Origin: Bradyrhizobium sp.
GTDB lineage: Bacteria; Pseudomonadota; Alphaproteobacteria; Rhizobiales; Xanthobacteraceae
Assembly: GCA_013695565.1 (NCBI GenBank)
Contig: JACDAG010000858.1
Coordinates: 1 to 13,386, forward strand
Length of the DNA: 13,386 bases
Direction: 5' to 3'
Below, piece by piece: positions 1 to 6,153 of this stretch (positions are counted from its first letter, which is position 1; each line of letters begins with the position of its first letter). The notes beneath the pieces were generated by a model. That model made no database searches and was not told the DNA's origin. It was given only the letters and a program-made list of their open reading frames with translations. The translations under genes were made by a program, and so were the position numbers.

Positions 1-1204
1 AGGTAAAGGTAATGCCGGGCCGTACCGGATAGGCAAGATAGGGCGCGGCCTCGATCTTGCGCGCCCAATGCGTCTTCTGCGGCGTGATGCCTTCGGTACG
101 GCAATCATCCAGGATCGTGTGATCGAAGGTGCCGGGCTGCACCGCGGCGTTGAAATCGGTGACGGTTTTTTCCAGTGCCACCGGATCGAGTTCGAGCTTG
201 GTGGCGAGTTCGGCGATGGTCGGCGCTGCGATCGGCGGGAACAGCGTCGGCATGAAGCTCGTAACGACAGCCGAATCGAAAATGATGTAAGCGATCTGGT
301 CGGGCTGGGCGGCCACCAGCCGGCCCCAGATCGCGTAGCGCTTGGGCCAGATGTCTTCACCCTCGTCGTAGAAGCGTTGCGCGTGCTTGTTGACGACGAT
401 GCCGAACACGACCGAGTCGTGCCGGGTGATGATGCCGCCGTCGAATTTCGGTGCGCGCGCGTCGATCGCGACCGCGTGGCATTGCGTGGGATCGCCGATG
501 TCCTGCACGCCCTTGGCCAACAGCATTTTCAGGATCGTGCCGCGATTATAGGGCGTGCCGCGGATCAGGAAATTGTCGGCCGCGTCGCCCCAATACTCCT
601 TCAGCCATTCGATATTGGCCTCGAAACCGCCGGCGGCGGCGACCAGCGTCGAGGCGCGGATTTCCGCAACCCCATCGATCGGCTGTTTCAGGCTCGCGGA
701 AAGAAACATGCCGTCCTCGATGTTGAGGTCGGTGACTTCGGCGTCGTAGATGACCTGGACGCCGAGCTGTTCGGCGGTGAGATACAGCGCGTTCAGCATT
801 GCCCTGCCGCCGCCGAGAAAGAACGAATTGGTGCGGCCGAGGCTGAGCGTGCCGCCGAGCGAGGGCTGCCAGCGCACGCCCTGTTCGACGATCCAGTTCA
901 GGATGTCTTTGGATTCCCGGATCATGAATCTGGCGAGTTCCTCGTCGGTCTGTCCGCCGGTCAGGCGCAGCAGATCGTCCCAGAACTCCTCTTCGGTGTA
1001 GGGCCCGGTGAGAATGTCGGTCGCCGCATCGTGGGCGCAGCGCATGTTGCGGGTATGGCGGGTGTTGCCGCCGCGATAAAATTTCGGCGCGCCTTCCAGC
1101 ACCAGCACCGAGGCGCCGGCCCGGCGCGCGCTGATCGCGGCACACAAGGCGGCATTGCCGCCGCCGATCACCAGAACATCAAACCTGCGTTTCAAGTCCA
1201 CCAT
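1..1204 (-). CDS. tcuA: FAD-dependent tricarballylate dehydrogenase-like flavoprotein (TcuA family), 3' end cut by window
   Basis: This flavoprotein of the fumarate reductase/succinate dehydrogenase type probably oxidises tricarballylate to cis-aconitate using FAD. I translated it from the minus strand because no stop lies inside the window. It starts MVDLKRRFDVLVIGGGNAAL; the GGG-N-A-A turn at residues 14-19 is the dinucleotide-binding loop for FAD. An RGGNTRHTRNMR segment at 44-55 and a YPVRPGITFT segment near the cut end are typical of TcuA-annotated proteins. About 401 codons are visible; the family is usually somewhat over 460 residues, so only the C-terminal tip is missing. The ATG at 1204 has a modest AAGAG ribosome site; a GTG at 1201 is the next codon. 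It lies 93 bases downstream of a LysR gene on the same strand, echoing tcuR-tcuABC of Salmonella. A tcuB partner would lie beyond base 1. Another fumarate-reductase-like substrate is possible. Confidence 0.82.
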   Translation of the reverse strand, partial: MVDLKRRFDVLVIGGGNAALCAAISARRAGASVLVLEGAPKFYRGGNTRHTRNMRCAHDAATDILTGPYTEEEFWDDLLRLTGGQTDEELARFMIRESKDILNWIVEQGVRWQPSLGGTLSLGRTNSFFLGGGRAMLNALYLTAEQLGVQVIYDAEVTDLNIEDGMFLSASLKQPIDGVAEIRASTLVAAAGGFEANIEWLKEYWGDAADNFLIRGTPYNRGTILKMLLAKGVQDIGDPTQCHAVAIDARAPKFDGGIITRHDSVVFGIVVNKHAQRFYDEGEDIWPKRYAIWGRLVAAQPDQIAYIIFDSAVVTSFMPTLFPPIAAPTIAELATKLELDPVALEKTVTDFNAAVQPGTFDHTILDDCRTEGITPQKTHWARKIEAAPYLAYPVRPGITFT

Positions 1205-1297
1205 GCGCTCTTGTTATCGTTGTTTGCATGGAAATCAAATCGGCGCGGAAGCAGTCATGCGACGATGTCGGATGTATCTCGCGTTACGGAATACCTG

Positions 1298-2197
1298 TTA
1301 TGGTTTGCTCTGCACCGATGCGATCAGCCATTGCCGGAACGCCGACAGTTTTGGCTGGTCCGTTCTTCCCGCCGGCGAGACCAGGTAAAAACCGGCATCG
1401 GTCGGCAGCGTGATCTTGAAGGGAACGACGAGGCGGCCCTTGGCGATGTCCTCCTGCACATAGGCGGTGCGGCCCATCGCGACGCCGAGACCGTCGATCG
1501 CGGCCTGCACCGTCATGAAGATGAGATCGAAGGTGAGACCCGGCTGTTTGGCAACATCCGCTGGCAGGCCGGCCGCTGTCAGCCACAGCCGCCAGTCGTC
1601 GCTGTTGGCGTTGCTGGTGTGCAGCAGCACGTGATCCCGGAGGTCTTCGGGGCATTTCAGCGGCTTGTTTCCCTTCAGCAGCGCCGGGCTGCACACCGGG
1701 AAAAGTTCATCCGCCATCAGCCAGTCGGCGCGCAATCCCGCCCATTGGCCGCGGCCATAGCGGATCGCGGCGTCGACATTGTCGCGCTGGAAGTCGACCA
1801 GATTGGTCGAGGTGGTGATGCGCACATCGATGCCCGGATGCGCTTCCTGGAACGCGGTCAGCCGCGGCAGCAGCCATTTGGCCGCGAGCGAGGCCAGCGT
1901 CGAGACCGTCAGCACGTGGTCGTCATCCCGGCGCAGCAGGCGGTCGGTGGCGAGCCGCAAATCGTTGAAGGCGGCGCGGATGCCGGGGAGGTAATCCACC
2001 GCCTGCGGCGTCAGCGTCAGCGCGCGGTTCTGGCGCACGAAAAGGCGGACGCCGAGCTCTTCCTCCAGCCGTTTGATCTGATGGCTGATTGCGGTCTGCG
2101 TGACGTTCAATTCGGCCGCCGCCTGCGTGAAGCTCAGATGCCGGGCGGCCGCCTCGAAGGCGCGCAATCCATTCAGCGACGGCAGCCTCGCGGTCAT
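1298..2197 (-). CDS. LysR-family transcriptional regulator, GcvA-like
   Basis: This is a 299-residue DNA-binding regulator, the usual length for LysR proteins. Residues 1-60 form the winged helix-turn-helix: the opening MTARLPSLNGLRAFEAAARH and the helix stretch FTQAAAELNVTQTAISHQIK (23-42) closely follow the GcvA subgroup. The rest is the two-lobed effector-binding domain. I chose ATG 2197 because the subgroup usually begins a few residues before RLPSLN. A GGAGG lies 10 bases upstream, and a TTG at 2203 with the same GGAGG 4 bases upstream is the alternative. The gene faces away from the DUF1127 gene (117 bases apart) and runs in the same direction as tcuA, which lies 93 bases downstream, so tcuA is the natural first candidate target. 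The effector is unknown. Confidence is high for the family and low for the target. Confidence 0.93.
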   Translation of the reverse strand: MTARLPSLNGLRAFEAAARHLSFTQAAAELNVTQTAISHQIKRLEEELGVRLFVRQNRALTLTPQAVDYLPGIRAAFNDLRLATDRLLRRDDDHVLTVSTLASLAAKWLLPRLTAFQEAHPGIDVRITTSTNLVDFQRDNVDAAIRYGRGQWAGLRADWLMADELFPVCSPALLKGNKPLKCPEDLRDHVLLHTSNANSDDWRLWLTAAGLPADVAKQPGLTFDLIFMTVQAAIDGLGVAMGRTAYVQEDIAKGRLVVPFKITLPTDAGFYLVSPAGRTDQPKLSAFRQWLIASVQSKP

Positions 2198-2241
2198 CTC
2201 CAAATATCCTCCAATATATGAGTTTTTATCATGCGAAGCGG

Positions 2242-2259
2242 TACAAAGTGTCGTTTGTA
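2242..2259. promoter_or_regulatory. Dyad TACAAA-N6-TTTGTA in the lysR / DUF1127 divergent region
   Basis: A perfect 6-bp inverted repeat with a 6-base spacer lies between the two divergent genes. It touches the possible -35 hexamer of the DUF1127 promoter, as a repressor or LysR operator might. The site is short, so chance occurrence is possible. The regulator is inferred by position only. Confidence 0.3.
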
Positions 2260-2283
2260 GAAGGCCTTGGGAGCGCAGATATT
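2255..2283 (+). promoter_or_regulatory. Possible promoter of the DUF1127 gene
   Basis: TTGTAG at 2255-2260 and GATATT at 2278-2283 are separated by 17 bases, the preferred sigma-70 spacing. They match the consensus at three and four of six positions. Transcription would start near 2290, giving a leader of about 25 bases. This is a weak, position-supported guess. Confidence 0.28.
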
Positions 2284-2314
2284 AGCTTCAACAGATTAGA
2301 GATAGGAGCTTCAA

Positions 2315-2518
2315 ATGTCTACTTTCACGCATGAATCGATGATAAATCATCATGGACAGAGCCTTTTGAGCCAAGTGGCCGAGACCTTCCATGTCTGGCG
2401 GCAGCGTTCCGCCCATCGCCGCGAACTGGCCCAGTGGTCGGACCGGGAACTCCACGACATCGGCGTTTCCAACGGCGATGCCATCTACGAAGCCTCAAAA
2501 CCATTCTGGCGGGCTTGA
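2315..2518 (+). CDS. DUF1127 small arginine-rich protein
   Basis: This 67-residue protein has the DUF1127 (YjiS-like) domain in its C-terminal half, about residues 28-65. The core reads RRELAQWSDRELHDIGVSNGD, followed by an aromatic tail ending in FWRA. The N-terminal half is polar and carries the arginine-rich run HVWRQRSAHRR. No signal peptide or membrane segment is visible. DUF1127 proteins in alphaproteobacteria have been linked to RNA binding or turnover, stress and nutrient responses; its role here is inferred only from the family. Start choice is firm: GGAG lies 7 bases before ATG 2315. A strong intrinsic terminator follows 10 bases after the stop, so it probably makes a short monocistronic mRNA. 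Confidence 0.9.
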   Translation: MSTFTHESMINHHGQSLLSQVAETFHVWRQRSAHRRELAQWSDRELHDIGVSNGDAIYEASKPFWRA

Positions 2519-2528
2519 TAAGCAGCCA

Positions 2529-2567
2529 GGCCGGCGTCGCCTCATCAGGGGGACGCCGGCCGTTTTT
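2529..2567 (+). terminator. Rho-independent terminator after the DUF1127 gene
   Basis: A perfect 10-bp GC-rich stem (GGCCGGCGTC at 2529-2538 with GACGCCGGCC at 2552-2561) is followed by G and five T. It separates the DUF1127 transcript from the GNAT gene that starts 22 bases further on. Confidence 0.85.
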
Positions 2568-2588
2568 CCGGAGCGATGGGAGCGTGCG

Positions 2589-3206
2589 ATGACGACGATG
2601 CGTTTCGACGATCTCAGGCAATATTCCGACCTGCTGCGCGCGCGCAGCGGCGCGGGCTTGACCGTGCGCTTTGTCGAACCGCGCGATGCCGAGGCGCTAC
2701 AGAATTACTTTCGCTCGCTGACGACCCGCTTCCGCTACAACCGTTTTCTCGGCGCCACCCGAGAACTGCCGCCGTCCGTGCTCCAGGATTTCATCCATAT
2801 CGGTGAGGCCGATCGCTTCAGCGTGATCGCGACCATGCTGGTCGACGGCCACGAGATCATCGTCGGTGAAGCCCGCTACGCGTTCGACGACGGCAGCATC
2901 GAATTCGGGCTGTCGATCGACGATCGCTGGCAGGGCCATGGCATCGGCAAGGCGCTGTTGAAAAATCTCGAATGCCGCGCGGCCTCATTTGGCGCCGACC
3001 GGCTGTTCGGTGACACGCTGCGCTCCAATGACGCCATGATCGGCCTCGCCCGCAAATCCGGCTACGCCTTCATGCCGAGCCCCGGCGACTGGAAGCTGGT
3101 GCGTTTCGAAAAGCACATCGATGCCGCGCCGCGCGATATCCCCTGCGCGAGTTGGAAGCTCGCCAGCGCCTCCCGCCATCTCGCGACGGCTCCTCTCGCG
3201 AGCTGA
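2589..3206 (+). CDS. GNAT-family N-acetyltransferase
   Basis: This 205-residue protein has a GNAT acetyltransferase fold and should move an acetyl group from acetyl-CoA to an amine of unknown identity. The acetyl-CoA pyrophosphate loop is QGHGIG at residues 115-120, inside DDRWQGHGIGKALL. Upstream, IEFGLSIDD supplies the beta-4 strand, and the later NDAMIGLARKSGYAF stretch (148-161) is the usual GNAT C-terminal motif. The SLTTRFRYNRFLG segment (43-55) resembles GNAT domains related to protein lysine acetyltransferases, so a protein substrate is possible. ATG 2589 was chosen because GGGAG lies 6 bases upstream; the frame stays open further upstream, but that part overlaps the preceding gene and terminator. 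It has its own terminator at 3216-3251. A DUF1127-GNAT pairing recalls other bradyrhizobia, from memory only. Confidence 0.9.
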   Translation: MTTMRFDDLRQYSDLLRARSGAGLTVRFVEPRDAEALQNYFRSLTTRFRYNRFLGATRELPPSVLQDFIHIGEADRFSVIATMLVDGHEIIVGEARYAFDDGSIEFGLSIDDRWQGHGIGKALLKNLECRAASFGADRLFGDTLRSNDAMIGLARKSGYAFMPSPGDWKLVRFEKHIDAAPRDIPCASWKLASASRHLATAPLAS

Positions 3207-3215
3207 GCATGACTG

Positions 3216-3251
3216 GCCCGGTTCTGGCCGCACCAGAACCGGGCTGTCTTT
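3216..3251 (+). terminator. Rho-independent terminator after the GNAT gene
   Basis: A perfect 12-bp stem (GCCCGGTTCTGG at 3216-3227 with CCAGAACCGGGC at 3233-3244) closes a 5-base loop and is followed by the T-rich tail TGTCTTT. It starts 9 bases after the GNAT stop codon. Confidence 0.85.
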
Positions 3252-3275
3252 CTGCAGGAGATCACATACGTATTT

Positions 3276-3385
3276 CTAGTACCCGGAATCTAGGGTTCGT
3301 GAAAAGACGTATCATGCTAACCGACTCTGAAGACTCGCAATATTACGTCGCGTCTGACTCACTTGTCTTCGATATTGGGTACTAG
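3276..3385. repeat. Lower-GC intergenic element with 9-bp terminal inverted repeat (CTAGTACCC / GGGTACTAG)
   Basis: CTAGTACCC at 3276-3284 and GGGTACTAG at 3377-3385 are exact inverted copies bounding a stretch of about 46% GC by hand count, well below its neighbours. CTAG at both ends could be a 4-base target duplication, leaving TACCC...GGGTA as the ends of a 102-base insertion. Inside are further short pairings: GAAGAC 3329-3334 with GTCTTC 3365-3370, and GACGTA 3306-3311 with TACGTC 3344-3349. The right end carries the TAG stop of the crotonase gene. It sits between convergent genes. A non-autonomous mobile remnant, a structured RNA or a terminator are all possible; nothing decides between them. 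Confidence 0.45.
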
Positions 3386-4209
3386 CCGCCCTTGAACACC
3401 GGCTTGCGCTTCTCGATGAAGGCCGCCACGGCCTCCTTGTGATCCGCGGTCACCTGGGTGCGGATCATGCGCTCGGCCTCATGGTCGCGGGCGGTGGCAA
3501 AATCGAACATCAAGGCTTCGTCGAGATTGTCTTTCATATAGCGGATCGCGATCGTCGGACCCTCGGCGATCGATTTGGCGAGCGCGAAAGCTTCGGCCTG
3601 AAGCTTGTCGTCGGGTACCACGCGGTTGACGAGGCCGATCGTCTCGCACCTGTTTGCATCGACCCGCTCGCAGGTGAACATCAATTCGCGCGCCCGCGAA
3701 GTGCCGACGAGGCGCGTCAGCAGCCAGGCGATGCCATAGTCGCCGCTCAGGCCCACCTTGAGATAGCCGGTGGAAAGAAATGCCGACTGCGCGGCGATGC
3801 GGATATCGCAGGCCATCGCAAGCGCAAGCCCGGCGCCGACCGCGGGGCCGGGGAGGGCGGCAATGGTCGGCTTGCGCACCGAGACCAATGCGCCGGTCAG
3901 GAGCCGTTGCCGTTCCTGCAAATCGGCGACCCGTTCGTCATGCGACATTTCGAGCTTCTTCTTGTCGCGATTGGCACCCATGCCCTTGACGTTGCCGCCG
4001 GCGCAGAACGCCGTACCGGCGCCGGTGATCAGGAGCGCGCCGACTTCCGGATTCTCGCCGCAGGTCTTGATCATGTTGCGCAGCGCCGGCGTCAGATCAT
4101 CCGACATGGCGTTGCGGGCCTCGGGGCGGTTCAGCGTGATGATGGCGACGCGGTCGCGGATCACGCACAGCAATTCATTGGTGCCGGTGTCGATGGTGAT
4201 TTCGGTCAT
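3382..4209 (-). CDS. Enoyl-CoA hydratase/isomerase (crotonase-fold) protein
   Basis: This 275-residue protein has the crotonase fold, which stabilises CoA-thioester enolates. The two oxyanion-hole segments are clear: FCAGGNVKGMG at 68-78 and ALPGPAVGAGLALAMACD at 118-135. The usual hydratase glutamates are absent: the first position reads A in GAGLALA, and the second region reads KVGLSGDYGIAWLL (151-164). Asp157 in that region lines up with the single catalytic Asp of PaaG-type isomerases (KIGLVPDSGG). An isomerase, or a one-acid hydratase, therefore fits better than a standard hydratase. ATG 4209 follows a GGGGGA site. It is the last gene of a minus-strand series (GST, SDR, crotonase), separated from the SDR by 110 bases filled largely by a palindromic repeat. 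The substrate is unknown. Confidence 0.9.
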   Translation of the reverse strand: MTEITIDTGTNELLCVIRDRVAIITLNRPEARNAMSDDLTPALRNMIKTCGENPEVGALLITGAGTAFCAGGNVKGMGANRDKKKLEMSHDERVADLQERQRLLTGALVSVRKPTIAALPGPAVGAGLALAMACDIRIAAQSAFLSTGYLKVGLSGDYGIAWLLTRLVGTSRARELMFTCERVDANRCETIGLVNRVVPDDKLQAEAFALAKSIAEGPTIAIRYMKDNLDEALMFDFATARDHEAERMIRTQVTADHKEAVAAFIEKRKPVFKGG

Positions 4210-4234
4210 TATTCCCCCAATTGTTGTTTTTATC

Positions 4235-4315
4235 CGTCATTGCGAGCGCAGCGAAGCAATCCAGTGCTACAAAGGAAGTCTGGATTGCTTCGTCGCTTCG
4301 CTCCTCGCAATGACG
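4235..4315. repeat. Bradyrhizobium-type palindromic repeat, copy A
   Basis: A long imperfect inverted repeat runs from CGTCATTGCGAGCG...AGCAATCCAG (4235-4264) to CTGGATTGCTTCG...CGCAATGACG (4280-4315), with a 15-base middle. The same wording recurs at 9611-9719. It lies between the SDR and crotonase genes and would form a strong hairpin in their shared mRNA. Confidence 0.88.
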
Positions 4316-4319
4316 AGGA

Positions 4320-5021
4320 CTAAAACTTCTCGACCCACGGCCGCAATTCCAGTTCCCAGGTCCATGCGCTGCGCGGTTGTTGCAGCACGTTCCAGTAGCT
4401 CAGTGCAATGGCGTCGGGATCGAGCATCGAATCCGGCCGGTCGGCGGGTTCGGTGCGCGCGGCGCTGCGGATGCCGCCGTCGATGACGAAATGGGCGACG
4501 TGAATGCCCTGCGGCGACAATTCGCGCGCCATGCTCTGGGCCAGCCCGCGCAGCGCAAATTTTCCCATCGCGAACGGCGCCAATTGCGGATAGCCCTTGA
4601 CGCTGGCGGAGGCGCCGGTGAACAGGATCGCGCCGTGCTTGTTGGGCAGCATGCGTGTCACGGCCTGCTGCGCCACCAGGAAGCCGCCGAACGCGCTGAC
4701 CGCGATCGCATTGGCGACGTCGGCCGGCACCAGGTCGGTGAAGGGACCACGTGCCCGTCCGCTGGCATTGTAAACGACGACATCGGGTGTTGCGATTTCA
4801 CGTTCGACCTGGCCGAACAGCCGCTCGACGTCGTCGGCGTTGGTGGCGTCGCAGGCATAGGCGCGGGCGCCGGTCTCGGTGCAGAGCGCGCCGAGTTTTT
4901 CGATTTTGCGGGCGGCCAGTGCGACGCGGATTTTTTCGCGGGCGAACAGCCGCGCCAGCGATGCGCTCAATCCCTCGCCGGCGCCGACGATCAGGGCGGT
5001 CTTGTAGGCTGGCGTCTGCAT
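4320..5021 (-). CDS. Short-chain dehydrogenase/reductase-family protein with altered catalytic residues
   Basis: This is a 233-residue Rossmann-fold protein of the SDR family, close to the family's usual 250. The N-terminal nucleotide loop is VGAGEGLS (12-19), CDAT at 57-60 supplies the adenine-contacting Asp, and YNASG (84-88) replaces the usual NNAG. In the active site the YxxxK motif reads FAMGK (150-154), so the catalytic Tyr is Phe. The position 13 residues earlier, normally Ser, is Ala137, with Ser138 beside it. Lys154 is kept. It may bind NAD(P)H but use a different chemistry or play a non-catalytic role; I recall similar substitutions in related bacterial SDRs. ATG 5021 follows GAGGAG by about 8 bases. 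The gap to the upstream GST gene is only 42 bases, suggesting cotranscription. Confidence 0.9.
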   Translation of the reverse strand: MQTPAYKTALIVGAGEGLSASLARLFAREKIRVALAARKIEKLGALCTETGARAYACDATNADDVERLFGQVEREIATPDVVVYNASGRARGPFTDLVPADVANAIAVSAFGGFLVAQQAVTRMLPNKHGAILFTGASASVKGYPQLAPFAMGKFALRGLAQSMARELSPQGIHVAHFVIDGGIRSAARTEPADRPDSMLDPDAIALSYWNVLQQPRSAWTWELELRPWVEKF

Positions 5022-5063
5022 GGGCGCGCTCCTCGGATGCGTGATTTAATCAGAACCAAGTAT

Positions 5064-6062
5064 CTAGGCGCGCAATCCCGCGAGACAACCCGTCGCCGCC
5101 AGAACCAGGTCGAGATCCCGCTTGTCGGCGATCTCGGCATATTTGGCGCGCAGCATGCCGAGCGAACGGGCGTGATATTTCTGCGGCCTCTGGGTCCAGA
5201 CCTTGTCGCCGAGCGTAACGCTGAATTCTTGCTGGCCGTCCCGGAGCGCCGTCTCATTGGCAAGCGTCCATGGCCAGAACTGCCGTCCGACCTGCTTGGT
5301 GAGGATCGGCATCAGGGTCGGCGCCAGCGATGCCCAGGATTCGAACGCGCCTTCGGCCTTCGGCCACAGCATGCGGTGTATCCAGTCCAGCACATTGGGC
5401 GCCCCGCCGCCGATCAGGGCGCCGACGGTCGGATCGGTCCACATCTCATAGAACTGCCCCCACAGGCCGAAATCGCCATAGGCAGGACGCGCGCCGAACA
5501 GATAGGGCCGCGTGACGAGATGGGCGTCGAGCAGACCGAGCATCTCCTGCAGGCCGGCCTCGATCTGCGGCGCCGTCGTGGCGTTAGACCCGACGAACCA
5601 GACCCGGTCCACCATGCGCGCGGCAACCTGCGCCGCGAACGCGTCGTGCTGTTCTTCGCTGGCGTGGGGTGCGCGCATCCGCGCGATGCGGCCGGCCGAG
5701 GAGATCTGGTCGACATCCCGTGCCCAGCGGTAATGGAACATCCATTTGTTGCCCCACTCGTCGCCGAATTCCTCGATCAGCACGGAAATGAATCGCGCCA
5801 CCGTGTCGGTGGGATGGATCGACGGCTCCGGGTGGAGCTTTTCGACCTGGTCGATGATCGGGGTGGAATCTTGGATGCCAGTTCCGTCAGGCGAAATCAC
5901 CAGCGGGATGACCGGTATTTTCGCGTGCTTTTCGAATTCCGCCTGGCTTGCCGCATTGCGCAAAATCCATTGGTGCGGAATGGCCTTGTAGCGGAAATAG
6001 GCGCGTACTTTCACCGAGTAGGGCGACATCTCGGCGCCGATGATGCGATATCCGTCCGCCAT
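5064..6062 (-). CDS. Glutathione S-transferase-family protein with long C-terminal extension
   Basis: This 332-residue protein begins with a thioredoxin-like GST domain. SPYSVKVRAYFRY (13-25) holds the N-terminal active-site Ser/Tyr region, IPVIP (49-53) holds the cis-proline, and QDSTPII (64-70) matches the glutathione-contacting ES/DS motif. An alpha-helical GST C-terminal domain follows. The protein is about 100 residues longer than ordinary GSTs (200-230), and the tail after about residue 230 is of unknown function. ATG 6062 is preferred because GGAGGA precedes it at good spacing; an in-frame TTG at 6077 lies inside that ribosome site. It is first in a minus-strand series with the SDR and crotonase, and it faces the acyl-CoA dehydrogenase across 91 bases. 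It may conjugate, isomerise or de-glutathionylate an intermediate; this is inference. Confidence 0.85.
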   Translation of the reverse strand: MADGYRIIGAEMSPYSVKVRAYFRYKAIPHQWILRNAASQAEFEKHAKIPVIPLVISPDGTGIQDSTPIIDQVEKLHPEPSIHPTDTVARFISVLIEEFGDEWGNKWMFHYRWARDVDQISSAGRIARMRAPHASEEQHDAFAAQVAARMVDRVWFVGSNATTAPQIEAGLQEMLGLLDAHLVTRPYLFGARPAYGDFGLWGQFYEMWTDPTVGALIGGGAPNVLDWIHRMLWPKAEGAFESWASLAPTLMPILTKQVGRQFWPWTLANETALRDGQQEFSVTLGDKVWTQRPQKYHARSLGMLRAKYAEIADKRDLDLVLAATGCLAGLRA

Positions 6063-6086
6063 GGGGTGCTCCTCCAATTATGCTTG

Positions 6087-6126
6087 TTGACGGCTTGATC
6101 GCCTGCGTTATCGGTAGATGATCAAG
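6087..6126. promoter_or_regulatory. Divergent control region between the GST and acyl-CoA dehydrogenase genes
   Basis: TTGACG at 6087-6092 could be a -35 element for the plus-strand genes; the best -10 candidate, TTATCG at 6108-6113, is only 15 bases further and poor. CTTGATC at 6094-6100 and GATCAAG at 6120-6126 form an exact 7-bp inverted repeat spanning this promoter. This would suit an operator controlling the unit. The repeat is short, so this remains tentative. Confidence 0.32.
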
Positions 6127-6153
6127 ATCGGGCGGAACGAACAAGAGATAAAT

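Noticed and set aside
1205..1297. Separate promoter for tcuA in the gap after the LysR gene
   Set aside because: TTGATT and GATAAC can be found on the minus strand but with a spacing of only 14 bases; too weak to annotate. No other feature is visible there.
68..2221. Open frame of 717 codons on plus, antisense to tcuA and the LysR gene
   Set aside because: It spans two well-recognised minus-strand genes and the gap between them, has no family resemblance, and is rich in Arg, Gln and His, as expected from antisense reading of high-GC codons.
2519..2567. Possible Cuckoo-type sRNA in the 3' UTR of the DUF1127 gene, as known downstream of a DUF1127 gene in Rhodobacter
   Set aside because: The 3' UTR is very short and holds no CCTCC loop motifs; it contains only the terminator.
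3285..3310. GGGTTCG wording resembling a tRNA T-loop in the lower-GC element
   Set aside because: No acceptor stem, anticodon arm or D arm can be built around it.
4377..6098. Open frame of 573 codons on plus, antisense to the SDR and GST genes
   Set aside because: It covers two recognised genes on the other strand and their spacer; its composition is typical of an antisense shadow and it has no domain I recognise.
6118..6153. Earlier ATG start for the acyl-CoA dehydrogenase
   Set aside because: No ribosome site precedes it, and it lies in the candidate promoter/operator region; ATG 6154 is better placed.
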